Shown in pieces: positions 53,644 to 61,354 of a stretch of DNA of 64,000 nt. The stretch is taken from contig NC_014666.1 of NCBI RefSeq assembly GCF_000166135.1, positions 4,340,001-4,404,000 on the forward strand, given 5' to 3'. The translations under genes and the position numbers were made by a program. Origin of the DNA: Pseudofrankia inefficax (GTDB lineage Bacteria > Actinomycetota > Actinomycetes > Frankiales > Frankiaceae). How positions within the stretch are numbered: position 1 is the stretch's first letter; the number at the start of each line of letters is the position of its first letter. The notes under the pieces were generated by a model that searched no databases, was not told where the DNA came from, and saw nothing but the letters and a program-made list of their open reading frames with translations.

Positions 53644-54120
53644 ATGGAGCAATGGGAGCTGATCGCTCGGGAGCAGGTGCGGGACACGGTCGCCGCGTAC
53701 AACCACAGCGGCGACCGGTTCCTGCTGGACGAGCTGGCGGCCTGCTTCACCGTCGACGGCGTGCTGGAGTCGAAGGGCGACTGGGCCGCGCACGGCCGGG
53801 CGGAGATCGTGCGGACGCTGTCGGGCGTCCGCGCGACCGAGCCGGTGGCCGCCGCCGGCTCGGTCGACGGGAACGACGACGCGGGCGCGCGCCGGCCGTC
53901 GTTCGTCCGGCACTTCGTGACCAACCTGCGGTTCGACGAGGTCACCCCGGAGCGGATCCGGACGTCCGCCTACTTCGCGGTCCTGACCGCCGCCGGGCTC
54001 GACCACTGGGGCCGCTACCGGGACGTCCTGGTGCCCGCCGAGGGACGGTGGCTGTTCGCGCATCGCGTCGTCCGGACCGACGCGATGATTCCCGGCTCGC
54101 CCTTCCAGCGGCGGGACTGA
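53644..54120 (+). CDS. NTF2-like / SnoaL_4 domain protein
   Basis: A 158-residue protein: WELIAREQVRDTVAAYNHSG, FLLDELAACFTVDGVLESKG, the insertion with AAAGSVDGNDDAGARRP, then PSFVRHFVTNLRFDEVTPE and FAHRVVRTDAMIPGSPF at the end. It matches the SnoaL_4 group of the NTF2 fold, which includes ring-hydroxylating-dioxygenase-like small subunits and isomerases; the substrate is unknown. It lies 70 bp after the DyP gene on the same strand. Confidence 0.85.
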   Translation: MEQWELIAREQVRDTVAAYNHSGDRFLLDELAACFTVDGVLESKGDWAAHGRAEIVRTLSGVRATEPVAAAGSVDGNDDAGARRPSFVRHFVTNLRFDEVTPERIRTSAYFAVLTAAGLDHWGRYRDVLVPAEGRWLFAHRVVRTDAMIPGSPFQRRD

Positions 54121-54133
54121 CGCTCCGGCCGGC

Positions 54134-54955
54134 TCAGGTGTGGGCGCCGTCGACGTAGACGTCGACCTTCTCGTCGTAGAAGCAGACCAGGCCGGCCACC
54201 TTGATGCTCTCGGGCAGCGGGGTCCGGTAGATCCAGACGACGTCCTCGTGGACCCTGCCGTCGACCTCGACCGAGAAGTAGCCGGCGGTGCCCTTGTAGG
54301 GGCAGTGGGTCGCCGAGTCCGACGGGCGCAGCAGCTCGGTCTTCACGTCGGTCAGCGGCAGGTAGTACCGGGGCCGCAGGCCGGTCTCGAACAGGACCAC
54401 GGGCCGGACCGAGTCGGCGACCGTCACCCCGCCGATCTCGACGGTCACGTGCCGCGAGCTGGCCATCACGTCGACCCGGTGGTACGGGTTGCGCGCGTGC
54501 CCGTAGACGATCTCGTCCTCCTCCAGCCAGGTGTCCATCGCGTCCCAGTCGAGCCGGACCAGGCCCTGGAACTCGGGGACCGGCGAGTCGGGATAGGTGC
54601 CGGCCGCGTCCTCGGCCCGGTGGCCGCCGATCACCACGTCATGGCGGGCGGCGTCGCCCCGGCTCGGCGAGCGCACGGTCTTCCCGTTCGGCTCCAGCGC
54701 GGCCCGGACATCCTCGGCGGGCACGTAGTACACGGGGTAGTGCGGCCCTTCCCAGACCAGGACCGGCCGGATCGTGTCGACGACGACATGACCGGCGAGC
54801 AACGCCCGCACCCGCTTGTGCGCCTGCTCGGCGTGCACCCGGCCGCGGGCGTTCGCCGCCGACGGCTTCGCGGTGCCCACCTCCGGCAGACCGGCCCTGT
54901 CGTTGGTCGCCGGGGTCGTGGTGGTAGTGGTGGTCGGGCCGGTCGTGGTCGTCAT
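54134..54955 (-). CDS. tandem DUF427 domain protein
   Basis: A 273-residue protein. ATG 54955 follows GATGAGG; the N-terminus is a run of threonines (TTTTGPTTTTTTTP) and is disordered. Two DUF427 modules follow: residues about 45-125 (VVVDTIRPVLVWEGPHYPVY and YVPAEDVRAALEPNG) and about 170-265 (VTVADSVRPVVLFETGLRPR, YYLPLTDVKTELLRPSDSAT, YKGTAGYFSV, CFYDEKVDVYVDG). The function of DUF427 is unknown; a small-molecule-binding beta-tent fold is described. Between the modules lies a 45-residue linker with DWDAMDTWLEEDEIVYGHAR. It is likely co-transcribed with the acyl-CoA ligase upstream. Confidence 0.88.
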   Translation of the reverse strand: MTTTTGPTTTTTTTPATNDRAGLPEVGTAKPSAANARGRVHAEQAHKRVRALLAGHVVVDTIRPVLVWEGPHYPVYYVPAEDVRAALEPNGKTVRSPSRGDAARHDVVIGGHRAEDAAGTYPDSPVPEFQGLVRLDWDAMDTWLEEDEIVYGHARNPYHRVDVMASSRHVTVEIGGVTVADSVRPVVLFETGLRPRYYLPLTDVKTELLRPSDSATHCPYKGTAGYFSVEVDGRVHEDVVWIYRTPLPESIKVAGLVCFYDEKVDVYVDGAHT

Positions 54956-55032
54956 GAGTGCCTCATCTCTTCCCTCGTCCGCTCCCAGGCGCAACCGCCA
55001 GGCGGCCCGCGTCGTTCCCGGCCGGCGCGGGT

Positions 55033-56766
55033 TCAGCCCTTCAGCTCGGGGAACTGGTCGTCGCGCCATTCGGCAGTGCTCGCCCCGTCGACGCGGGCGT
55101 TCTCCTGTTCCCGCAGGTCGACCCGGCGGATCTTCCCGGAGATCGTCTTGGGCAGCTCCGCGAACTCCAGGCGGCGGACCCGCTGGAACGGGGCCAGATG
55201 CTCGCGGGCGTACCGCAGGATCGACAGCGCGGTGTCCCGGTCCGGCAGGTGGCCGGCGCTCAGGGTGACGTAGGCCTTCGGCACCGCGAGCCGCACCGGG
55301 TCCGGAGCGGGAACGACCGCCGCCTCGGCGACCGCCGGATGCTCGATGAGCACGCTTTCCAGCTCAAACGGGCTGATCTTGTAGTCGGAGGCCTTGAACA
55401 CGTCGTCGGTGCGGCCGATGAAGGTGATGTAGCCGTCCTCGTCGCGGCTGGCGACGTCGCCGGTGTGGAAGAAGCCGCCGGCGTTGGCTTCGGCGTCGCG
55501 GGCCGGGTCGTCGGTGTAGCCCGTCATCAACGGCAGCGGCCGGCCGCCGGACCGCAGATCGAGGCAGATCTCGCCTTCGGCACCGTTCACGGCCCCGGTG
55601 AGCGGGTCGACGAGCACCACCGGGTAGCCAGGCGACGGACGGCCCATCGAACCGGGCTTCACCGCACAGCCGGGGGTGTTGCCTACGGCCAGCGTCATCT
55701 CGGTCTGGCCGAAGCCGTCGCGGATCGTCAGCCCCCAGGCGGACCGGACCTGCTCGATGACCTCGGGGTTCAGCGGCTCACCCGCGCCGAGCAGCTCGCG
55801 CAGCCCGGATGGCCGGCCCGCGGACAGGTCGGCCTGGATCAGCATCCGCCACACGGTCGGCGGGGCGCAGAACGTGGAGACGGCCTCGGCACGCAGCTGG
55901 CCGAGCAGCGCCGCCGCGTCGAACCGCGTGTAGTTGTAGACGAAGATCGTCGCCTCGGCGCTCCATGGCGCGAAGAAGGAGCTCCAGGCGTGCTTCGCCC
56001 ACCCCGGCGAGCTGATGTTGAGGTGGACGTCCCCGGGCCGCAGCCCGATCCAGTACATCGTCGTGAGATGGCCGACCGGATAGGAGACCTGGGTGTGCTC
56101 GACCAGCTTCGGCCGGCTGGTCGTCCCCGAGGTGAAGTAGAGCAGCAGGGTGTCGCCCGGAGCGGTACCAGGATGGGCGACGTAGGGCGCCTCGATCGCG
56201 TAGGCGTCCTCGTAGCGCAGCCAGCCGGGCTCCGGGACGGCCTCCCCACGCACGGCGATCCGCGTCAGCCCGGCCGGCAGCTGGTCGAACTTCGCCTGGC
56301 TGGACGCGTCGACGATCACGTGGCGGGCGTCGGTGCGGGCGAGGCGCTCGGCGAGGTCGGCCGGGCCGAGCGCGGTCGTCGTCGGCATGATCACCGCGCC
56401 CAGCTTCATGATCGCGAGCATCGACTCCCAGAGCTCGACCTGGTTGCCGAGCATCAGCATCACCCGGTCGCCCCGACCGACGCCGGCCTGGGACAGCCAA
56501 CGCGCCACCTGGCTCGACCGGTGGCTCAGCTCGGCGTAGGTCAGCGACGCGCGCCGGCCGTCCTCCTCGACGACGACCAGCGCCGGTGAGTCGGGCCGCT
56601 CCCGGGCCACCGCGTCGAACCAGTCGACGGCCCAATTGAAGGTGCCGCCCAGATCCGGCCAGCGGAAGGTGTCGACCGCCTGTTGGTAGTCGCGGCCCAT
56701 CGAGAGCAGCTGGTCGCGGGCCTGCCGGTACGCGTCCGTCGCCGGGTTCGCCGAGCCCTCGCTCAT
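55033..56766 (-). CDS. acyl-CoA ligase (AMP-binding)
   Basis: A 577-residue ANL-superfamily enzyme; ATG 56766 follows GAGGAGG. Core motifs: P-loop YFTSGTTSRPKLVEHTQ (about 208-224), A5 RDGFGQTEMT, A7-A8 FFHTGDVASRDEDGYITFIG and DVFKASDYKISPFELESVL, and the catalytic Lys in PKTISGKIRRVDLRE. It resembles medium-chain acyl-CoA or acetyl/benzoyl-CoA ligases (ACSM-like) of actinomycetes. The upstream leader overlaps repeat copy F. It probably works with the adjacent cupin/amidohydrolase genes in degrading an organic acid; inference. Confidence 0.92.
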   Translation of the reverse strand: MSEGSANPATDAYRQARDQLLSMGRDYQQAVDTFRWPDLGGTFNWAVDWFDAVARERPDSPALVVVEEDGRRASLTYAELSHRSSQVARWLSQAGVGRGDRVMLMLGNQVELWESMLAIMKLGAVIMPTTTALGPADLAERLARTDARHVIVDASSQAKFDQLPAGLTRIAVRGEAVPEPGWLRYEDAYAIEAPYVAHPGTAPGDTLLLYFTSGTTSRPKLVEHTQVSYPVGHLTTMYWIGLRPGDVHLNISSPGWAKHAWSSFFAPWSAEATIFVYNYTRFDAAALLGQLRAEAVSTFCAPPTVWRMLIQADLSAGRPSGLRELLGAGEPLNPEVIEQVRSAWGLTIRDGFGQTEMTLAVGNTPGCAVKPGSMGRPSPGYPVVLVDPLTGAVNGAEGEICLDLRSGGRPLPLMTGYTDDPARDAEANAGGFFHTGDVASRDEDGYITFIGRTDDVFKASDYKISPFELESVLIEHPAVAEAAVVPAPDPVRLAVPKAYVTLSAGHLPDRDTALSILRYAREHLAPFQRVRRLEFAELPKTISGKIRRVDLREQENARVDGASTAEWRDDQFPELKG

Positions 56767-56904
56767 GACCGTGCCTCCTCGGCGCTGTGACCCGCCGTGC
56801 CCGTGGCTGTGGTTGGTCGTCCGATACGCGCGCCAGACGCTACCCGTCCCGGGAACGGCGTGTGGATGGATCTCGGCGGCCGCTCCGACGGCCCATTGGG
56901 GCTG

Positions 56905-56983
56905 GTGATCGCGGTTTTGGCCCTCCTGTGGTCGTGAACTGGCCCTGATCGCGACCACCCGAGGGCCAGAACGGAGATCAAGG
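56905..56983. repeat. dispersed inverted-repeat element, copy F
   Basis: GTGATCGCGGTTTTGGCCCTC and GAGGGCCAGAACGGAGATCAA arms with the centre TGGTCGTGAACTGGCC. It lies between the acyl-CoA ligase start and the end of the cupin gene. Confidence 0.75.
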
Positions 56984-56994
56984 CCCGGCCACGC

Positions 56995-57483
56995 CTAGCC
57001 GCCGTCCGCCTCGCGCAGGCCGGCCTGGTGGTCGGTGCGGGGGGCTAGCCAGTCGGGCCAGGGGACCGGGGGATTGGGCAGCGGCTCGATGCCCCGGGAG
57101 GCGAGAAGGCCGGCGAAACCCTCCGGGTCGGCCGGGACCGCGCGGGGATCCCCGGTCATCACCTCGTAGAGGGTCGCGCCCTCGGGGCCCGCGACCAGCG
57201 GGCCGAACTCGGCGCCGTGCTCCAGCGTGAGATGCGTGCCCGCGGGGCACGGCCGGTCACCGACGAGCACCTCACCGGCGAGCACGAAGACGAAGTGGTC
57301 GGAGGCGTGGCCGTGCCGCTCGACGACCATGCCCGGGTCGTAGCGCGCGTAGATGACCATCCGTTCCGGTGACCACTCGAGGAACTTCTCCCACACCGAC
57401 ACGCGCCGCCCGCCCGGATGAGCCTGCGCCTTCACCTCGTGCCACGGGACCTCTCCCACCGACACGATCTTCAGCTCCGCCAT
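56995..57483 (-). CDS. cupin-domain protein
   Basis: A 162-residue single-cupin protein; ATG 57483. Metal-site motif 1 is VERHGHASDHFVFVLAGEVL (G-x5-H-x-H-x3-4-E-like, here with H-G-H and a downstream His), and motif 2 is GAEFGPLVAGPEGATLYEV. The N-terminus KIVSVGEVPWHEVKAQ is typical of 2,4-dihydroxyacetophenone/acetylacetone-type cupins in catabolic clusters. It is divergent from the amidohydrolase gene; the 138-bp gap between them contains a perfect palindrome. Confidence 0.85.
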   Translation of the reverse strand: MAELKIVSVGEVPWHEVKAQAHPGGRRVSVWEKFLEWSPERMVIYARYDPGMVVERHGHASDHFVFVLAGEVLVGDRPCPAGTHLTLEHGAEFGPLVAGPEGATLYEVMTGDPRAVPADPEGFAGLLASRGIEPLPNPPVPWPDWLAPRTDHQAGLREADGG

Positions 57484-57550
57484 GGCGCCGTACCTCCTGT
57501 CCGCGACCCGCTGACAGCGGGAGGGCCGCCGGGTAGCTTGGTGAAAAGTA

Positions 57551-57564
57551 GCTTTCCGGAAAGC
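57551..57564. promoter_or_regulatory. perfect palindrome between cupin and amidohydrolase genes
   Basis: GCTTTCCGGAAAGC, 14 bp fully self-complementary, midway in the divergent promoter region. It is a likely site for the MarR protein encoded at 58894. Confidence 0.65.
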
Positions 57565-57621
57565 GATCGGCAATCCAGCTCTGATCAGGGCGTCCGCGCC
57601 CGGGACCTAGGGGGCCGCCCG

Positions 57622-58875
57622 ATGACCGTGACCGACGACAGCACCGCGCCCGGGACCGTCACCCCGGCGCCGCAGGACTTCCCGAAGATCATTTCGGTGG
57701 ACGACCACATCCTGGAGCCACGCGAGTTATGGCAGCGCGAGCTGCCCGCGTCGATGCGCGACCGCGGCCCCAAGGTCGTCCGCGACCGGCTGACGCTGCA
57801 CTTCTCCGGCGGCCACTACGGCTTCGAACGCGGCGCCCCCGACGGCCGCTGGTGCGACCTGTGGCTCTACGACGACCTCGTCTACCCGACCGGCCTGCTG
57901 CACGCCTCCGCCGGCGTCCCGCCGGCCGAGGTGAAGAACCTGCCGGCCGTCTACGAGGACTTCCGCCCCGGCACCTACGACCGGGACGCCCGGCTGCTCG
58001 ACATGGACACCAACCACGTCGAGGCGGCGATCAACTTCCCGAACACGTTCCCCCGGTTCTGCGGCCAGGGCTTCTCCGAGCGGCCGGACAAGGAGGTCGC
58101 GCTCGCCTGCATCCAGATCTACAACGACTGGATGATCGACGAGTGGGCCGGCGGCCCCGGCCGGGGCCGGCTGATCCCGCTCACCCTCATCCCGCTGTGG
58201 GACCCCGCGCTCGCCGCCGCCGAGGTGCGCCGGTGCGCGGCCAAGGGCTCGTACGCGGTGTCGTTCTCGGAGAACCCGAGCAAGCTCGGCTTCGCCTCGA
58301 TCCACTCCGGCGCCTGGGACGTGCTCTTCCAGGCCTGCGAGGAGACCGGCACGGTCGTCACGATGCACATCGGCTCGTCCTCGACGCTGCCCTCGACGTC
58401 GCCGGACGCGCCGCTGGCTGTCAGCATGTCGCTGTCGTCGCAGAACGCCGAGGGCTCGCTCTGTGACTGGATCTTCTCCGGAACGCTGGACCGGTTCCCC
58501 GGGCTGACCATCGTCTACGCCGAGAGCCAGGTCGGCTGGATGCCGTACCTGCTGGAGCGGATGGACCTGGTCTGGAAGGGCGACGTCGGCGGCGGCGCCC
58601 GGCTGCCGAACCCGCCGAGCAGCTACGTGAAGGGGCGCGTCTACGGCTGCCTGTTCGACGACCAGCACGGCCTGCTGTCCCGCGCCGAGGTCGGCCTCGA
58701 CCAGATCGTCTTCGAGACCGACTACCCGCACACCGACGGCACCTGGCCGAACTCGCTGGCCGTCGCCCACCGGCTGTGCGCGGGCGCGGACATGACCGCC
58801 CCGGAGGTCTACAAGTTCGTCCGCGGCAACGCCATCCGCGCCTTCGGCCTGGAGCGTTTCGGCATCAAGGAGTGA
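57622..58875 (+). CDS. amidohydrolase family 2 (ACMSD-like) protein
   Basis: A 417-residue TIM-barrel metalloenzyme; ATG 57622 follows AGGGGG. The metal-binding start is IISVDDHILEP (D-x-H variant as in this subgroup), with EAAINFPNTFPRFCGQGF, TMHIGSSSTLPSTSP and the terminal VFETDYPHTDGTWPNS with the last Asp ligand. Relatives decarboxylate or hydrolyse aromatic and unsaturated acids. The MarR gene lies 18 bp downstream, so the two are probably co-transcribed. Confidence 0.91.
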   Translation: MTVTDDSTAPGTVTPAPQDFPKIISVDDHILEPRELWQRELPASMRDRGPKVVRDRLTLHFSGGHYGFERGAPDGRWCDLWLYDDLVYPTGLLHASAGVPPAEVKNLPAVYEDFRPGTYDRDARLLDMDTNHVEAAINFPNTFPRFCGQGFSERPDKEVALACIQIYNDWMIDEWAGGPGRGRLIPLTLIPLWDPALAAAEVRRCAAKGSYAVSFSENPSKLGFASIHSGAWDVLFQACEETGTVVTMHIGSSSTLPSTSPDAPLAVSMSLSSQNAEGSLCDWIFSGTLDRFPGLTIVYAESQVGWMPYLLERMDLVWKGDVGGGARLPNPPSSYVKGRVYGCLFDDQHGLLSRAEVGLDQIVFETDYPHTDGTWPNSLAVAHRLCAGADMTAPEVYKFVRGNAIRAFGLERFGIKE

Positions 58876-58893
58876 ATCCGTAGAGTCCCGAGA

Positions 58894-59424
58894 ATGTCGA
58901 ACGGGCGGGCCATGACCCGCGGTGAGCGCGCGCCGGCGCGCGCCGCCGGGGCGACGGTCAGCGAGCCCGGCTGGGTCGACGAGGTCGGCCTGACCGGGCA
59001 CGCCGGCCTGCTCGCCCGGCTGGTCCGGCTCAACATGCTCGTCTCCGCGGCGCTCGACGGCCTGGTCGAGCCCTATGGCCTGACGGTCGCGGACTACCTG
59101 GTGCTCGGCGCGATCCGCCGTTCGCCGGGCGGCCGGGGCGCGCCGAGCCGGCTGTGCCGGGTGCTCGGGCGCACCAGCGGCGGCATGACCCTGACGCTCG
59201 ACCGCCTCGCCACCGCCGGCCTGGTCCGCCGGGCCCCCGACCCGTCCGACCGCCGCCGGATCACCGTCGAGCTGACCGCCGCCGGCGACGCGCTCAGCCG
59301 CGAGGTCAACGACCGGCTGCACGCCTGGGAGTCCGCGCTCGACCTCCCGGAGCCGCTGCGGGCCGAGCTCAACGGCGCCCTCGACACCGTTCTCGACGCG
59401 GTCACGCCCGCCGCGGCCCGGTAG
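58894..59424 (+). CDS. MarR-family regulator
   Basis: A 176-residue regulator. After a basic leader (MTRGERAPARAAGA) comes the winged-helix domain: LVEPYGLTVADYLVLGAIRR, then LGRTSGGMTLTLDRLATAGL, VRRAPDPSDRRRITVELTAA (the MarR wing DRR) and a dimerisation helix. It sits at the end of the amidohydrolase transcript and may bind the palindrome at 57551-57564, controlling both divergent arms. Confidence 0.91.
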   Translation: MSNGRAMTRGERAPARAAGATVSEPGWVDEVGLTGHAGLLARLVRLNMLVSAALDGLVEPYGLTVADYLVLGAIRRSPGGRGAPSRLCRVLGRTSGGMTLTLDRLATAGLVRRAPDPSDRRRITVELTAAGDALSREVNDRLHAWESALDLPEPLRAELNGALDTVLDAVTPAAAR

Positions 59425-59459
59425 CCGGCCCGGGCGCCTGGTGGAGGTTCGCGCCGCGG

Positions 59460-60263
59460 TCAGTCCGTCCCGGCCGGGGCCCTGACGTACGGGACGGTGC
59501 CGCCGACGACGTGCAGGCCGAGGCGGCGCAGGATCGGGCGGCTGTCGTCGGAGGCGTCGACCTGCAGCAGCGGGTAGCCCAGCGCGACGGCCCGGGCGGC
59601 GCGGTGCGCGACGAGGGCCCGGTAGAGGCCACGCCGGCGGTAGGCCGCCAGCGTGCTGCCGCCCCACAGCCCCGCGACCCGGGTGCCGGACAGCGGGACC
59701 AGCCAGGCGGTGCTCACCATCTGGGCGCCGTCCTCGACGACGAAGATCTCGACGGGCTCGGTGGCGCCGCGCAGCCGGTTCTCCAGGTCGTCGGCGAGCC
59801 ACGACCAGTCGTCGTCCCAGACCGCGCTGGCCAGCGCCGCGACGCGTTCCAGGTCGGCGCGGTCCGAGACCTGGCGCATCGTGAGCCCCGCCGGCAGGAC
59901 CGGGGTTCCCGCGAGGGCCGCCGACTCGCCGAGGACGAGCGCCTCATGAGCCTCGGCGACCGCGCCGCGGGCGGTCAGCATCGGGCGCAGGTCCGCCCGG
60001 TCGTGGTCGAACGTCTTCCACTCGAAACCCAGGCCGCGCACGGCGTAGTAGGCGAAGGTCCGGTCGACCAGCGACTCCAGCGCGCCGGCGCCGAGGCTCT
60101 CGGCACCCTCGGTGAGCATGGCGAAGCCGCCGTTGATGGTCAGACACCGGGTCAGCGGGCCGTCCCGCTCGCCGAGCCACCCGGCCGGCAGACGGTTCGG
60201 GAACGACCCCCGTACCTGCGCGTCGTACACGTCCAGCAACTTCTCCGCACACACGCGCACGAG
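59460..60263 (-). CDS. GNAT-family N-acetyltransferase
   Basis: About 267 residues; the start is uncertain (GTG 60263 or 60254, no clear ribosome site; the open frame continues upstream without family similarity). The C-terminal half is a GNAT domain: VAGLWGGSTLAAYRRRGLYR (Q/R-x-x-G-x-G/A acetyl-CoA loop variant), ALVAHRAARAVALGYPLLQV and RPILRRLGLHVVGG. The N-terminal half (LLDVYDAQVRGSFPN, FEWKTFDHDRADL) is a degenerate GNAT-like domain, a layout seen in actinomycete acetyltransferases of unknown substrate. It is divergent from the small cupin gene. Confidence 0.82.
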   Translation of the reverse strand, partial: LVRVCAEKLLDVYDAQVRGSFPNRLPAGWLGERDGPLTRCLTINGGFAMLTEGAESLGAGALESLVDRTFAYYAVRGLGFEWKTFDHDRADLRPMLTARGAVAEAHEALVLGESAALAGTPVLPAGLTMRQVSDRADLERVAALASAVWDDDWSWLADDLENRLRGATEPVEIFVVEDGAQMVSTAWLVPLSGTRVAGLWGGSTLAAYRRRGLYRALVAHRAARAVALGYPLLQVDASDDSRPILRRLGLHVVGGTVPYVRAPAGTD

Positions 60264-60437
60264 CGTCGCACAACGGACGGCACGGCCCGAAATTGTTTGC
60301 CGCGCCGGAGCCGACTGGTTCGGCGGCGCCGGGACGAGCACGGAGCGTGTCCAGGTCTCGGGCGCGGAGCGGCCCGGGCGCGGCCCCGTTCTTCCAACGG
60401 CGACCCGCGGCCGGCGGGGCGGCGCGATGATGAAACG

Positions 60438-60881
60438 GTGAGCATCGAACAGGGCCGTCCGGTGGAGCTGGCGAAGGCACTCGGGAGCTTCGAGCAGCTG
60501 TGGAGCCCGCGCATCGTGACCCGGGTGAACGACTACGACGTGCGCGTCGCGAAGGTCGCCGGCGAGCACATCTGGCACGTTCACGACGACACCGACGAGT
60601 TCTTCCTGGTCGTCGAGGGGGAGCTGCACATCGCGCTGCGCGGCGCGCAGGCCGCCGGGGCTGACGGCGGCGCGGAGGAGCGGACCGTCGTCCTGCCGAA
60701 GGGCGCCGTCTTCGTCGTCCCGCGCGGCGTCGAACACCGCCCGTCGTCGCCGGGCGGAGCCTCGATCCTCATGTTCGAACCCACCGGAACGCCCACCGTC
60801 GGCGACCGTCATGACCCGATCCCCGACCACGTCGACGCCACCACCGGGCACACATTGGACCTGGCCGAAACGGCCGGCTGA
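60438..60881 (+). CDS. small cupin protein
   Basis: A 147-residue cupin. GTG start 60438 (VSIEQGRPVELAK). The metal motif HIWHVHDDTDEFFLVVEGEL (H-x-H-x4-E-like) and the second motif FVVPRGVEHRPSSPGGASIL (G-x2-H) are intact, so it probably binds iron or another divalent metal. The catalytic role is unknown; related small cupins include mannose-6-phosphate-isomerase-like and dioxygenase-like proteins. It lies 114 bp upstream of the EAD1/TIR unit on the same strand. Confidence 0.87.
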   Translation: MSIEQGRPVELAKALGSFEQLWSPRIVTRVNDYDVRVAKVAGEHIWHVHDDTDEFFLVVEGELHIALRGAQAAGADGGAEERTVVLPKGAVFVVPRGVEHRPSSPGGASILMFEPTGTPTVGDRHDPIPDHVDATTGHTLDLAETAG

Positions 60882-60994
60882 CGGCGGCGGACACGCCGGG
60901 AATGCCGGCGCTTTGTCAGCGGTGAGTCGCTCCGCCCGCCGAGTAGGATCTCCGGTGTCGGCCGGGCGCACAGAAGTCCGGGCGAGGTGACGGG

Positions 60995-61339
60995 GTGCCG
61001 GAGACGGCGCGCGGTGGACATTGTGCCGCTGACAGCTGGCACACGGGGGCGTGGCGAGTGAACCTTCTGAGTGACCGTGAGCTGGCTGAGCTGGCGCGGG
61101 TCTACTACCAGCCGTTCAGCGTGTCCCAGCTGCTCCAGCGGGCTGGTCTCGACTCTTCGCGGCAGCCGGTGATCTCGGGCGCCTACAGCTCGGCCATGTA
61201 CTGGCAGGCTGTGAACAACTACATCGGAGATTCCCGCGACCCTGACCTGCGGGGCCGCATTCTCAACCTCGCACGCTCCGACTACCCGGCGAACTCGGTG
61301 TTCGTCCGGGGCGTCGCGGACGCGGCGTCCGGTCGGTAA
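60995..61339 (+). CDS. stand-alone EAD1 (effector-associated domain 1) protein
   Basis: A 114-residue protein. GTG 60995 has GAGGTGA at good spacing; a GTG at 61058 would give only the domain. Residues 22-105 form one EAD1-type helical domain: LLSDRELAELARVYYQPFSV, QLLQRAGLDSSRQPVISG, YWQAVNNYIGDSRDPDLRGR, ILNLARSDYPANSVF. It aligns along its length with the N-terminus of the next gene (shared ELARVY, QLL-x-RA, RQP-x-I, YWQAVN-x-Y, RIL-x-x-AR-x-DYP-x-N-x-x-F). EADs are death-domain-like adaptors that bring effectors and sensors together by like-with-like contact. Inference: adaptor or decoy for the downstream protein, 15 bp away. Confidence 0.85.
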   Translation: MPETARGGHCAADSWHTGAWRVNLLSDRELAELARVYYQPFSVSQLLQRAGLDSSRQPVISGAYSSAMYWQAVNNYIGDSRDPDLRGRILNLARSDYPANSVFVRGVADAASGR

Positions 61340-61354
61340 CGGGACGCCGGACCG

